A DNA stretch of 64,000 bases. It comes from Thermovenabulum gondwanense. GTDB lineage: Bacteria; Bacillota; Thermosediminibacteria; Thermosediminibacterales; Thermosediminibacteraceae. Positions 42,723-51,221 of the stretch are shown piece by piece. The stretch is taken from contig NZ_LOHZ01000044.1 in assembly GCF_001601575.1 (NCBI RefSeq), forward strand, positions 1-64,000, read 5' to 3'. The position numbers and the translations under genes are program-made. Every line of letters starts with the position of its first letter. The first letter of the stretch is position 1. The notes below the pieces were generated by a model. That model was not told where the DNA came from. It ran no database searches and saw only the letters and a list, made by a program, of their open reading frames with translations.

Positions 42723-43808
42723 TTATATAACTGCTTTGTCCCGCGGGGCAAACAAGCTTGCAACCATTATTGCTGTAACACCTGCAACGAGCTTTCCTAC
42801 TATCATCGGGAAAATCATTTCCTTTGCAACACCTGCAGTAAAACCTAAGTGATCACCAAAGGTAAAGGCTGCGCTTACCGCAAAAGCTACATTGAGAATC
42901 TTTCCTCTATAATCCATATCCTGCATTATCTGAAACATAGGTATATTGTTTGCAAGAGTAGCAACCATGCCTGCTGCTGCTATATCATTCATACCAAGGG
43001 TTTTACCAAGAGACATCAGCGGCTTTTTAAATACCTTCGTTATAAAATGCACCATTGGAAACGCTCCTGCAAGCATAATAGCGATAGAACCTATTATCTG
43101 AATACCATCCCATATTGAAGCCATACCAGGTATTACAACTATGCCTGTAAGGGTTTCAATTATTATCGCAGCAAGGCCTATTGTAATCATTATCACAACA
43201 CCTTTACCAAAGGCATTGAAACCCGATATCATTTTATTTGGAATCTTCCAAAGTCCTAATGCAATTAACAGTGAAACGATGATAATTGGAATAAGGTTGC
43301 TCAATACCATGCCCAATGGGTACCCTGCCACAAGGCCACCCACAAAACATCCTATTGGTATTGTAATCATACCCGCTAATATACCTGTTGCAAGAGCTTT
43401 ATGATCCTCTTTTTTAATAATACCCAAGGCTACAGGAATCGAAAAAACTATTGTAGGACCCATCATGGAGCCAAGGATAATACCAGCAAATAAACCTGCT
43501 TCCTTTGTTTGAGCAAGCTGCATAGCGAGAGGATAGCCCCCCATGTCGCATGCAAGAAGGGTTGTTGCAAACATAGCAGGGTCGGCTCCTAAAGCAGAAT
43601 AAATAGGAACAATTACGGGTTTTAAAATTTTTGCCAAAACAGGAGCCAAAGAAACAACACCAACCATTGCAAGTGCCAATGGCCCCATAGCGTTAAAACC
43701 TTCTTCAAATTTTTCACCAAACCCGTATTTATTGCCCAAAATTCTGTCTATAGCGCCAATTGCCATAAAAACAACCATTATATCAACGATAATTTGGTTG
43801 ATACTCAA
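42723..43808 (-). CDS. eutH: Ethanolamine permease-like protein EutH
   Basis: 361 residues with about ten membrane helices. Typical EutH segments are VVFMAIGAIDRILGNKYGFG at the N-terminus, GADPAMFATTLLACDMGGYP, GSMMGPTIVFSIPVALGII, and FTFGDHLGFTAGVAKEMIFP near the C-terminus. EutH facilitates ethanolamine entry at low external concentration or low pH. Starts at TTG 43808 behind GGAGGC. Placed between the shell gene eutM and eutP. Confidence 0.94.
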   Translation of the reverse strand: MSINQIIVDIMVVFMAIGAIDRILGNKYGFGEKFEEGFNAMGPLALAMVGVVSLAPVLAKILKPVIVPIYSALGADPAMFATTLLACDMGGYPLAMQLAQTKEAGLFAGIILGSMMGPTIVFSIPVALGIIKKEDHKALATGILAGMITIPIGCFVGGLVAGYPLGMVLSNLIPIIIVSLLIALGLWKIPNKMISGFNAFGKGVVIMITIGLAAIIIETLTGIVVIPGMASIWDGIQIIGSIAIMLAGAFPMVHFITKVFKKPLMSLGKTLGMNDIAAAGMVATLANNIPMFQIMQDMDYRGKILNVAFAVSAAFTFGDHLGFTAGVAKEMIFPMIVGKLVAGVTAIMVASLFAPRDKAVI

Positions 43809-43845
43809 AATAATTGCCTCCTTCCTTTAAAATTATTTAAAACTA

Positions 43846-44136
43846 TTACTCCTCTTTATTAAGTTTTGGCAATATATATTCCACATCTGTGTGAGGTCTT
43901 GGTATTACATGAACGGCAATTAATTCACCAACTCTTTGAGCAGCTGCAGCTCCTGCATCAGTAGCAGCTTTTACCGCTCCTACATCACCTCTTACCATAA
44001 CCGTTACAAGACCACCACCCACATGTTCTTTCCCGATAAGATATACATTTGCTGCTTTTACCATAGCATCGGCAGCCTCAATAGCACCTACTAAACCTTT
44101 GGTTTCTATCATCCCCAATGCAATTTGTTCTGCCAT
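43846..44136 (-). CDS. eutM: BMC-H shell protein, EutM/PduA type (copy 1)
   Basis: 96 residues, single BMC domain: [20 protein letters not shown], then [20 protein letters not shown] and [14 protein letters not shown]. These hexamers tile the facets of the shell and their pores pass small metabolites. Copy 2 at 52060-52371 is nearly identical over the BMC domain but has a different N-terminus and a longer tail. Lies between eutC (copy 1) and eutH. Confidence 0.95.
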   Translation of the reverse strand: MAEQIALGMIETKGLVGAIEAADAMVKAANVYLIGKEHVGGGLVTVMVRGDVGAVKAATDAGAAAAQRVGELIAVHVIPRPHTDVEYILPKLNKEE

Positions 44137-44183
44137 AAGAAATTACCCCCTTCTTATTTATTAATTTTTTATATTTTGTTAAT

Positions 44184-45062
44184 TTATATTATTAAATCTA
44201 TTCCGCTTTTTTGTTGTTCAAATATTTTTTTGACAATTCCGGCTACATGAGCACCCGCTTCAATGGGAGCAAGTCCTTTATCGTGAATATTGGAAACCAC
44301 ATTTCTCTCTGACTCTACCGTATTTTTTCTTGGTCTCCAGCACAAATAAGCACTCATGCTTTTTGCCGTAACTAAACCAGGCCTTTCTCCTATTAACTCT
44401 ACTACAACATCAGGTTTTAATACTTCTCCTACATCGTTCATAACCGGAACTCTCCCATATTTTATGAAAAAGGGCTTCCCAATGGTTAACCCATACGATT
44501 TAATACCTTCCATAAAGGATGCTAAAAAATCGCCTACATTCTCCTCTATAGCTTTTGAACTTAATCCATCCACTACTATCACTTGAACATTCGGAGTTTC
44601 TGGACAATTTTCTTTTATCGTCCTTTTTGCTTCCTCGGAAAGTATTTTCCCTAAATCCGGCCTTGTTAAATATTCATCTTTGTTTTTTACAACAGTTGAA
44701 ACGGAAAAAAGGTTCATTTTTTCTAAGAAAGCTTCGGAGACTTCGCTGAAAACAGAATCCATAGCAGCTGCATGGTCTGCTCTAAACCTGAGCCACGGTA
44801 TTGTAAGGTATCTCGGCCCACTACGTCCAAGGCATATCCTTGCCGGTGTTGATTTTTTTAGATTCTTTAGAGCTTCTTCATTTAAAGGATTTTTTATGAA
44901 GATTTTATCGTATAAGCTGTACTCAGTTATATCTGAAAATTCCTTTACTTCTTCCTTTAGTTCAAGTTCTTCTTTTTTACTTATACATTCCTCTTTCTTA
45001 TTTAATTCTTCGATAACTTGATTAACAATTTTTTCTATCAGGGAAGAGTCGTAGTTAATCAA
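44184..45062 (-). CDS. eutC: Ethanolamine ammonia-lyase small subunit (copy 1)
   Basis: About 292 residues. The start TTG 45062 is spaced from AGGAGG; the frame opens at 45071. An N-terminal amphipathic helix (LIEKIVNQVIEELNKK), like an encapsulation peptide, and a charged linker precede the EutC domain. The conserved block here reads GRSGPRYLTIPWLRFRADHA, close to the usual GRAGPR...RADHA. LTRPDLGKILSEEAK, VQVIVVDGLSSKAIEENVGD and IGERPGLVTAKSMSAYLCWR are intact. It pairs with EutB copy 1, whose gene overlaps upstream. It forms the adenosylcobalamin-dependent lyase making acetaldehyde and ammonia. Confidence 0.95.
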   Translation of the reverse strand: MINYDSSLIEKIVNQVIEELNKKEECISKKEELELKEEVKEFSDITEYSLYDKIFIKNPLNEEALKNLKKSTPARICLGRSGPRYLTIPWLRFRADHAAAMDSVFSEVSEAFLEKMNLFSVSTVVKNKDEYLTRPDLGKILSEEAKRTIKENCPETPNVQVIVVDGLSSKAIEENVGDFLASFMEGIKSYGLTIGKPFFIKYGRVPVMNDVGEVLKPDVVVELIGERPGLVTAKSMSAYLCWRPRKNTVESERNVVSNIHDKGLAPIEAGAHVAGIVKKIFEQQKSGIDLII

Positions 45063-45067
45063 TATTC

Positions 45068-46453
45068 TCACCTCCTCCCCAAAGGTTTTATTTTAAAGAA
45101 TATTGAGGGATCACCAGCTATTTCCGTCAATTTTCCATCCTTCATTATGCCCATCTCTTCCAACCATCTTTCAAATTCAGGAGCCGGGCGCAATCCCAAC
45201 AATTCTCTTAAAGTTGCATCGTCATGATAGCTGGTATCCTGATAGCTTAACATACAGTCATCGCTTCCCGGTACCCCCATATAGTAGTTTGCTCCAGCCA
45301 TTGCTAAAAGCATTATGGCATTTTCCTGATCGTTTTGATCCGCTTTCATGTGGTTAGTATAGCAGGGAGCCATACCCATCGGTAACCCTAAAAGTTTCCC
45401 CATAAAATGATCTTCAAGGCTTGCTCTAATAACCTGCCTTCCATCATATAATGTTTCAGGCCCAATAAAACCAGAAACGTTATTTACCATAAAAGGCTTA
45501 TATCTCCTTGCAAAACCATATGTTCTCGCTTCTAAAGTCTGCATATCAGCGCCGAGGTGAGCCCCAAGGGATAGCTCCGAGCCCTGCCCTGTTTCAAAAT
45601 ACATTAAATTAGGTCCACCTGCGCATCCCTTTTTATTAATCATTTCAAAAGCTTCATCTAAAAGCTTAGCTGTAATCCCAAACTCTCTATTGCATCTTTC
45701 TGTTCCAGCAATACTTTGAAAAAATACGTCTACCTTTGCCCCCGCTTCTACCGCTTTCATTTGTGTGGTTATATGAGATAAAACACAGTTTTGAGTTGGA
45801 ATAGCCCATTCTTCTATAAAATCGTGAGTAACATTCATCAATTTTATTGTATTTTCTAAAGTATCTTCATTTGGGTTTATACCAATAACCGCATCTCCTG
45901 AGCCATAAGATAGTCCTTCCATGATAGAAGCCATTATCCCTTCAACACTATCGTTAGGGTGATTAGGTTGTATTCTAAAAGAAAGGGTACCTGGCAATCC
46001 AATTGTTGTGCGTGCAGTTGTAATTATTTTAATTTTGCTTGCAGCATACACAAGGTCCATATTTGACATAATCTTAGCTACTGCAGCAGCCATTTCTGCA
46101 GTTAAACCCGGAGAAATCCTTTTAATATCCTCTCCTGTTGTTTTATGGCTTAATATATACTCTCTCAACTCCATAACTGTCATGTTTTTTATTTTGTTAT
46201 ACACTCCCTCCGAAAGACCATCATCGATTACCCTTGTAACCTCATCTTCCTCATAGGGGATTACAGGGTTTTTTCTCAAATCTTCAAGGGTAAGCTCGCT
46301 CAAAACCCTTTTTGCTGCAATCCTTTCTTCATTGCTTTCTGCAGCGATACCTGCTAAAATATCTCCCGACTTCTCTTCACTTGCCTTTGCAAGAACCTCT
46401 TTTACACTTTTAAACACATAGGTCCTTCCAAAAAGTTTAGTCTTCAACTGCAA
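45068..46453 (-). CDS. eutB: Ethanolamine ammonia-lyase large subunit (copy 1)
   Basis: 461 residues, TTG start. TIM-barrel catalytic subunit: FRIQPNHPNDSVEGIMASIM, DAVIGINPNED, LMYFETGQGSELSLGAHLGA and MKADQNDQENAIMLLAMAGA are conserved. Two blocks differ from typical EutB and from copy 2: VNNVSGFIGPETLYDGRQ (usually VNTVVGFIGPEYLYDGKQ) and LPMGMAPCYTNHMKA (usually GCD-x-CYTNH). Length is normal and no catalytic block is missing, so it is probably active, perhaps with altered specificity or partner. Translationally coupled to eutC copy 1. Confidence 0.95.
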   Translation of the reverse strand: MQLKTKLFGRTYVFKSVKEVLAKASEEKSGDILAGIAAESNEERIAAKRVLSELTLEDLRKNPVIPYEEDEVTRVIDDGLSEGVYNKIKNMTVMELREYILSHKTTGEDIKRISPGLTAEMAAAVAKIMSNMDLVYAASKIKIITTARTTIGLPGTLSFRIQPNHPNDSVEGIMASIMEGLSYGSGDAVIGINPNEDTLENTIKLMNVTHDFIEEWAIPTQNCVLSHITTQMKAVEAGAKVDVFFQSIAGTERCNREFGITAKLLDEAFEMINKKGCAGGPNLMYFETGQGSELSLGAHLGADMQTLEARTYGFARRYKPFMVNNVSGFIGPETLYDGRQVIRASLEDHFMGKLLGLPMGMAPCYTNHMKADQNDQENAIMLLAMAGANYYMGVPGSDDCMLSYQDTSYHDDATLRELLGLRPAPEFERWLEEMGIMKDGKLTEIAGDPSIFFKIKPLGRR

Positions 46454-46727
46454 CGTTCTTCCCCCCTTTCTCGCTTAATTTTTTTCTTATTAATTCCAAA
46501 ATTTTATTACATAATTTTTCGTCTGTTATGCCGTTTTTTATGCAGACTTTTTCTAAATAATTTTTTAATTCGTAGTCATCATCCAGCCTTATCACTTTAA
46601 TACTCGCACTTTTTATTAAATCCATTGCACCGGGAAGTATTATAGTGTCTTTGGAAATAAATAATACCCTGCTTCCTTCGTAAAAACACTTTTCTACATC
46701 CTTCTTCGTCAGAACACTTTTACCCAC
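46437..46727 (-). CDS. Stand-alone EutQ/EutT-N-terminal-like module
   Basis: 96 residues, GTG start behind GGAGGTGAT. Residues 5-46 (VLTKKDVEKCFYEGSRVLF, TIILPGAMDLIKSASIKVI) follow the pattern LIT-x3-I-x5-G-x-nonpolar-x4-IITP-A-x-D-x-I seen at the N-termini of EutQ and EutT. The rest (to VAVED) is helical, with a KNGITDEKLCNKILELIRKK segment that could be an encapsulation-type helix. It overlaps eutB copy 1 by 17 bases. No enzyme domain is attached. A scaffold or partner-binding role is possible but unproven. Confidence 0.7.
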   Translation of the reverse strand: MGKSVLTKKDVEKCFYEGSRVLFISKDTIILPGAMDLIKSASIKVIRLDDDYELKNYLEKVCIKNGITDEKLCNKILELIRKKLSEKGGKNVAVED

Positions 46728-46755
46728 CGAGAGATCACCTCCCCGGAATAATAAA

Positions 46756-47313
46756 TTAAATCAACTTACATAAAACGTCCTCAGAAATATATGGGATTAC
46801 TGCAAAGTTTAGCATCATCCCTTCATCCTTTATTTTATCTCTTCCAGCATTTACCGCCGATTCTACAGCGCTGACATCTCCTATCATTGTTACAAAAGAT
46901 TTTCCTCCCAATCCAACCGCAGGCCTCACTTCTATCAGCTGCACCCCACCTGCTTTTACAGCCGCATCCGCTGCATAAATACAAGCTGTCACACTAAAGG
47001 TCTCTATCACCCCAAGTGCCCATTGCCTATCGTAATACTTTATTTCTGAAGTCCCTTCAAGGGCTAAAAGAACATTTTCATGCACATTTGGTATTACAAC
47101 ACTGTCGACCCTAAATTCTCCAAGAATACCTTCCCCTCTTTCAACCGAACTATTTACAGCCTCTACATCTCCTCCAATTAAAATTAAGAATTTCCCGGGG
47201 CATATGGTTTTTGCTATAAATAATTTTACGGGTGCCTGTTTTACCATTCCGTCCGCTGCCTCAATACCTCTTGCAATACTGGTGGACTCTACTATTCCTA
47301 TTGCCTTGCTCAT
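46756..47313 (-). CDS. pduT: PduT-type tandem-BMC shell protein with Fe-S cysteine
   Basis: 185 residues with two BMC domains: AIGIVESTSIARGIEAADGM in the first and ALGVIETFSVTACIYAADAA in the second. The loop AKTICPGKFLILIGGDVEAV holds the Cys that in PduT trimers coordinates a [4Fe-4S] cluster at the central pore. PduT belongs to propanediol-type compartments, so its presence in an ethanolamine locus is notable. It lies directly after the PduS-like gene; the two are thought to pass electrons through the shell. Confidence 0.92.
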   Translation of the reverse strand: MSKAIGIVESTSIARGIEAADGMVKQAPVKLFIAKTICPGKFLILIGGDVEAVNSSVERGEGILGEFRVDSVVIPNVHENVLLALEGTSEIKYYDRQWALGVIETFSVTACIYAADAAVKAGGVQLIEVRPAVGLGGKSFVTMIGDVSAVESAVNAGRDKIKDEGMMLNFAVIPYISEDVLCKLI

Positions 47314-47316
47314 TTA

Positions 47317-48645
47317 CTATTCCTCCCCCTTTATTACGATAAAATCTTCCGTAACTTTTACTGCGATTCCTGTAATGCTGGCGTGGATATTAGCCCCCAG
47401 AACATTGTCGTCTACTTTTGCTACAATGTCGCTTTCCTTTACTCTATCTCCTTTTTGTATAACCGGTACCGCTTTTGCTCCAATATGCTGCTTTGTAAGT
47501 ATTTTTACTTCACCTGCTTTCAATTTTTCATCTATGAATTCCGGATGCTTATCATATTTTTCTATTCCCAGCTTTACCTTAAGCCTCGATGTTGGAATTC
47601 TCCTCAATTCTCTGTTTTCCCTTGCAAAAAACTCTTTTTTATCCGTAGAGTATTTTATGCCTTTTTTTGCAAAAACACTCTTTAAGTGCTGATTTACCCT
47701 TCTCGGAGATAAACCCTGTGGGCAAGAATATATCTCACATACTCCGCATTCCGAACATATCAGCGCATTTTTTAAAAATCTATCGTCCAAGTTGAAGGCT
47801 AAGGAAATCATAATCTTGTGAGGTTCTAAATCATGGCCCAAAAGGTATCTCGGGCATTGGTCAGTACAGTATCTGCACTGGATGCAGCAGGTACGTGCTT
47901 TTCTTAAAATTTGTTCAATCGAAAGAATTTTTTTGCTAACACCAGGATGACTTTTTTCAAAAACCAAAATTCCTCCGCTGGTTTTTGTTATCACATCATC
48001 CTGTGATATAATTTTACCCATTACTGGGCCACCATCTATCAAAACCTTATCCTCATATTCAATCTCGAGTTTTTCTAAAATACTGCTTACTTTTATTCCA
48101 ATAGGAACTTTTACCGTCACAGGCTTTTTTACATCACCAGCAATTGTAATAAATTTTTCAGTAACAGGTTTATCTTCAAATAATGCATTATATACGTTGT
48201 AAACCGTTTCAACATTGTTCACTACAGATCCAACCATCAGCGGAATACCGCCCGGGGGGACTACCTTATTGGTTATCTCATAAACCAGAACCTGTTCATC
48301 ACCAGCAGGATAGAAATCCCCGGCAAAAAAGGTTTTTATATTATAGCCGTCAGCAACAATAACATCTTCTATCCCTTTTAAAATCTCCCTGTATTTGCCC
48401 TTAACTCCAATATAGGCTTCTTTTGAATTGGTGTATTCCTTTAATGCTTTCAGACCCTTTACAACCTTTTCCGGAAATCTCATCAAAATTTCTTTGGTTA
48501 CCCATAAAAGGGGTTCGCATTCGATGCCATTTATTATATAATAATCTATCCCTTCTCTTTTTAATTTTGCATAAGTTGGAAACCCTGCTCCTCCCGCTCC
48601 AACAACACCTTTATCTTTTAAAATTTTCGTCAATTCCATTTCCAA
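47317..48645 (-). CDS. pduS: PduS/RnfC-like cobalamin or electron-transfer reductase
   Basis: 442 residues. The Rnf-Nqr N-terminal motif VVGAGGAGFPTYAKLKREGI and the NADH/FMN region IINGIECEPLLW, GAGDEQVL-type segment (AGDEQVLVYEITN) are present. Two 4Fe-4S sets follow: CCIQCRYCTDQCP (from ~253) and CSECGVCEIYSCPQ (from ~298). A C-terminal SLBB/barrel-like segment completes the protein. In Pdu compartments PduS reduces cobalamin and docks on PduT. Here it may serve EutT and EutBC reactivation, or NADH reoxidation. Confidence 0.93.
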   Translation of the reverse strand: MEMELTKILKDKGVVGAGGAGFPTYAKLKREGIDYYIINGIECEPLLWVTKEILMRFPEKVVKGLKALKEYTNSKEAYIGVKGKYREILKGIEDVIVADGYNIKTFFAGDFYPAGDEQVLVYEITNKVVPPGGIPLMVGSVVNNVETVYNVYNALFEDKPVTEKFITIAGDVKKPVTVKVPIGIKVSSILEKLEIEYEDKVLIDGGPVMGKIISQDDVITKTSGGILVFEKSHPGVSKKILSIEQILRKARTCCIQCRYCTDQCPRYLLGHDLEPHKIMISLAFNLDDRFLKNALICSECGVCEIYSCPQGLSPRRVNQHLKSVFAKKGIKYSTDKKEFFARENRELRRIPTSRLKVKLGIEKYDKHPEFIDEKLKAGEVKILTKQHIGAKAVPVIQKGDRVKESDIVAKVDDNVLGANIHASITGIAVKVTEDFIVIKGEE

Positions 48646-48667
48646 TTTTGATCATCCCCAAACCTAT

Positions 48668-48931
48668 TTATTCTATTTCCATAGAATCAACAATGCCTAT
48701 TACCGCAGCATCTATGGGAATAATCTCATCAGATACCTTCCTTGCAGAGCTGCCCGTAGTTACTATTACATATTCACCAATTCCCGCTCCTATATTATCA
48801 ACAGCCACAAAAGCATTTCCCACAGGATTTTTATTTTCATCCACCTGCTTTACCACCAAAAGCTTTTGCCCTTTCATGTTTTCTTCTTTCCTCGTAGCCC
48901 AAACATTTCCTATGACCTTTGCTATTAACAT
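48668..48931 (-). CDS. eutN: EutN/CcmL pentameric shell vertex protein
   Basis: 87 residues. MLIAKVIGNVWATRKEENMK at the start and NAFVAVDNIGAGIGEYVIVT, GSSARKV, then IDAAVIGIVDSM are canonical for BMC-P proteins, which cap the twelve vertices. The next gene upstream (flavoprotein) ends at its start codon, so the two are translationally coupled. Confidence 0.95.
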   Translation of the reverse strand: MLIAKVIGNVWATRKEENMKGQKLLVVKQVDENKNPVGNAFVAVDNIGAGIGEYVIVTTGSSARKVSDEIIPIDAAVIGIVDSMEIE

Positions 48932-49750
48932 TTACTTCACCATCCACTCTATTGTAATCTTATAATCCTTTATCATATCCTTAGCAGAAGGGGTGATTAT
49001 ACATTTATTCGGCAAAATAATCTTTCTAATACCTTCTTTGTATAGTTTCTGTATCGTTTCTCCTGTAATCAATTTTAAATCCATCGAAATTTCTGTCTTT
49101 TCTTTTTCTGCTGTTTTCTCCTTCTTTTTACATACTATCTCATCACTACCATTGATATTTTCTACCTCATCAAAAATATTTTCTGCTCTACAGAACCTTA
49201 TCCCAAAATTCTTTAATGTCTGCAGTATACTTTTAATCAATTTAGAATATTCTTCAGGCATTGAATTACAAGGTATAGAGTCTTCGCAAGCCAAAATTTT
49301 TTTACCTGCTATTATAGAAACAGCAGCAGCCTCTGAAGCAATAGTATCTCTAATTCCGTATGCGATTTTTGCTGCAGTATTTTGGGTCAAAGTTGGAAGA
49401 ATAACAAGCTTAGACTCGTTAATAACTTTATACAAATTTTGGGGAACTATTTCTTCAAACTGTATGTTTTCTTTAAACTCTTTTATAGGTAATACTTGTT
49501 TTGAAGCCTCTGAAAAAACCGCAAAAAGTTTATATTTCTCCCTTAATTTTTTTAGTCCCTCTAATACAGAATCCAGTGAACCTGTTCCACCAGTAAATAC
49601 AATCAATATACCCTCTGGTTTTTCTTCTTTATTGCCTTTTTCTTCCTTTTCTAATATTTCCTTTTCGTAAACCTTCTTCAATACTTCAGAAACAATCTTT
49701 TTAACTATCTCATCAATATATTTTTGTTCCTCTTCCTTCAAAATCTCCAT
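48932..49750 (-). CDS. BMC-associated flavoprotein with C-terminal EutQ/T-like module
   Basis: 272 residues. Residues ~8-30 form an amphipathic helix (KYIDEIVKKIVSEVLKKVYE) resembling an encapsulation peptide. Residues ~48-200 look like the FMN-binding flavoprotein fold (ILIVFTGGTGSLDSVLEGLK, VILPTLTQNTAAKIAYGIRD, CEDSIPCN). A charged linker leads to residues 223-272, where KLITGETIQKLYKEGIRKII and CIITPSAKDMIKDYKITIEW repeat the module seen on EutT and in the 96-residue protein. Similar flavoproteins occur in Pdu-like loci; an electron-transfer role with PduS is plausible but unproven. Confidence 0.8.
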   Translation of the reverse strand: MEILKEEEQKYIDEIVKKIVSEVLKKVYEKEILEKEEKGNKEEKPEGILIVFTGGTGSLDSVLEGLKKLREKYKLFAVFSEASKQVLPIKEFKENIQFEEIVPQNLYKVINESKLVILPTLTQNTAAKIAYGIRDTIASEAAAVSIIAGKKILACEDSIPCNSMPEEYSKLIKSILQTLKNFGIRFCRAENIFDEVENINGSDEIVCKKKEKTAEKEKTEISMDLKLITGETIQKLYKEGIRKIILPNKCIITPSAKDMIKDYKITIEWMVK

Positions 49751-50582
49751 ATTCTTTCACCCCTATACAGCTTAAAGCAATTCCCACTGGGGTTACATAA
49801 AAGGGATTAATAGGTTTATAAACGGGAAGGTCTATTTCCTTTGAAATAATATCCTCTATCCCATCTAAACAGCAGGTGCCCCCAACCAAATACACCGCAT
49901 CTACTTTGAAACCCCTTATATGTCTTCTTATTATTTCTGCCACTTTTTGTATACAAGGTTTTACAAGGGCTATAACCTCTTTCTTGTTAAACGGGTCTTT
50001 TTTAAATTCTTCAGCCTCTTCAAAACTTATCTTTTTTGCTCCTGCTATTACTAATGAAAAATGTGTGCCGCCAGTCGGCTCATCGGCTGTGTAAACAACT
50101 TCGCCGTTTTTTACAACAGCAATTCCAGTTGTACCTCCTCCTATATCCACAACAGCGCCGTCGCTTATATTTAAAACATAATTTGCCGCAGTGGGTTCAT
50201 CCACCATATTTAAAACTTCAAACCCAGCGCCTTCAGTAACATAGAAGTGAGATTTTACTACCGATTTACCCGTCTCAGGAGGGTAAGCAGCTGCGGCTTT
50301 CAAAAGTTCTGTATTTAGTCTCTCCTCTATGTTTGCCTTGAGTTCCTTTACTATGCGCATGGCTCCTGTAAAATCAACTACAACACCGTCTTTGACAACC
50401 TGAGCAAATTTATAAGCACCTGCAACAGGTTTACCTGTTGAATCAACAACCATCAAAACAACATAGGCAGTACCCAAATCCACTCCAGTAAACAATTCAC
50501 CCGAATAACTTTGCGGCACTTTCACACATTTCTCGGCATCCAGCAAAATTTTTTTGACTCTATCGCTAAAAATTGAGCTCAA
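49713..50582 (-). CDS. eutJ: EutJ, Hsp70-like BMC chaperone protein
   Basis: 289 residues; TTG start behind AGGAGGA. Actin/Hsp70-fold motifs: FTGVDLGTAYVVLMVVDSTG (phosphate 1), VVDIGGGTTGIAVVKNGEVV (phosphate 2) and AVYLVGGTCCLDGIEDIIS (adenosine). NMVDEPTAANYVL matches the DEPTAA segment of the family. The exact function is not established; a chaperone or enzyme-maintenance role is usually proposed. It overlaps the flavoprotein start by 38 bases and follows pduL directly. Confidence 0.93.
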   Translation of the reverse strand: MSSIFSDRVKKILLDAEKCVKVPQSYSGELFTGVDLGTAYVVLMVVDSTGKPVAGAYKFAQVVKDGVVVDFTGAMRIVKELKANIEERLNTELLKAAAAYPPETGKSVVKSHFYVTEGAGFEVLNMVDEPTAANYVLNISDGAVVDIGGGTTGIAVVKNGEVVYTADEPTGGTHFSLVIAGAKKISFEEAEEFKKDPFNKKEVIALVKPCIQKVAEIIRRHIRGFKVDAVYLVGGTCCLDGIEDIISKEIDLPVYKPINPFYVTPVGIALSCIGVKEYGDFEGRGTKIY

Positions 50583-50583
50583 A

Positions 50584-51219
50584 TCAAATTCCTCCTATCT
50601 CCATATAAACAACATCATTGTTTTTTATTCCAAGGGCATTTGCTTCTTCAACATCTAAATGACATTCCAAAGCAAATTGTTCATCTACCCTTATTAGCAC
50701 GTCGCCGAGAATGCCCCGTCTTGGACCAGAATCAAACCTAATCCTTACTAATTGTAAATCCTTCACTCCATATTTTTCTGCATCCTCTGGTGTCATATGT
50801 ATATGCCTTTGTGCTACTATAACTCCTTCTTCCATCTTTATAAATCCCTTAGGCCCTATGACTAGTACCCCAGGGGTTCCTTCATGTTTTCCCGAATCTC
50901 TGACTATAGGATTTATGCCTAAGTGATAGCAGTCTGAAATTGAAAGCTCTACCTGACACTTTTTTCTTTCAGGTCCAACCACTCTAACCGCATCGAATTG
51001 ACCCTTTGGACCTATAATTTTTACCACTTCTTCTGCTGCAAATTGTCCCGGCTGTCCTAAATACTTTTTCACAGTTAGCGGTTTTCCTCCAAACAATATT
51101 TCTTTTGCTTCTTTGCTTAAATGTATATGCCTATTTGAAACCGTTACAGGGACAGGGACTCTGTTTATATACGATATTATCTCCTGTGTTATCTTGGAAA
51201 CTAATATTTCCTGGGACAT
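50584..51219 (-). CDS. pduL: PduL-type phosphotransacylase
   Basis: 211 residues. Two ATGs are close; the second (51219) is correctly spaced from GGAGGG. The N-terminal helix ILVSKITQEIISYINRV is the expected encapsulation peptide. The zinc-binding histidines appear in VSNRHIHLSKEAKEILFG, VAQRHIHMTPEDAEKYG and ECHLDVEEANALG. The enzyme converts acetyl-CoA to acetyl-phosphate and recycles CoA inside the compartment. It replaces EutD, which is absent. Confidence 0.94.
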   Translation of the reverse strand: MSQEILVSKITQEIISYINRVPVPVTVSNRHIHLSKEAKEILFGGKPLTVKKYLGQPGQFAAEEVVKIIGPKGQFDAVRVVGPERKKCQVELSISDCYHLGINPIVRDSGKHEGTPGVLVIGPKGFIKMEEGVIVAQRHIHMTPEDAEKYGVKDLQLVRIRFDSGPRRGILGDVLIRVDEQFALECHLDVEEANALGIKNNDVVYMEIGGI

Positions 51220-51221
51220 CT

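Noticed and set aside
49713-50582. Possible DnaK/Hsp70 fragment
   Set aside because: The DEPTAA and phosphate motifs with 289-residue length and BMC context identify EutJ, which is complete.
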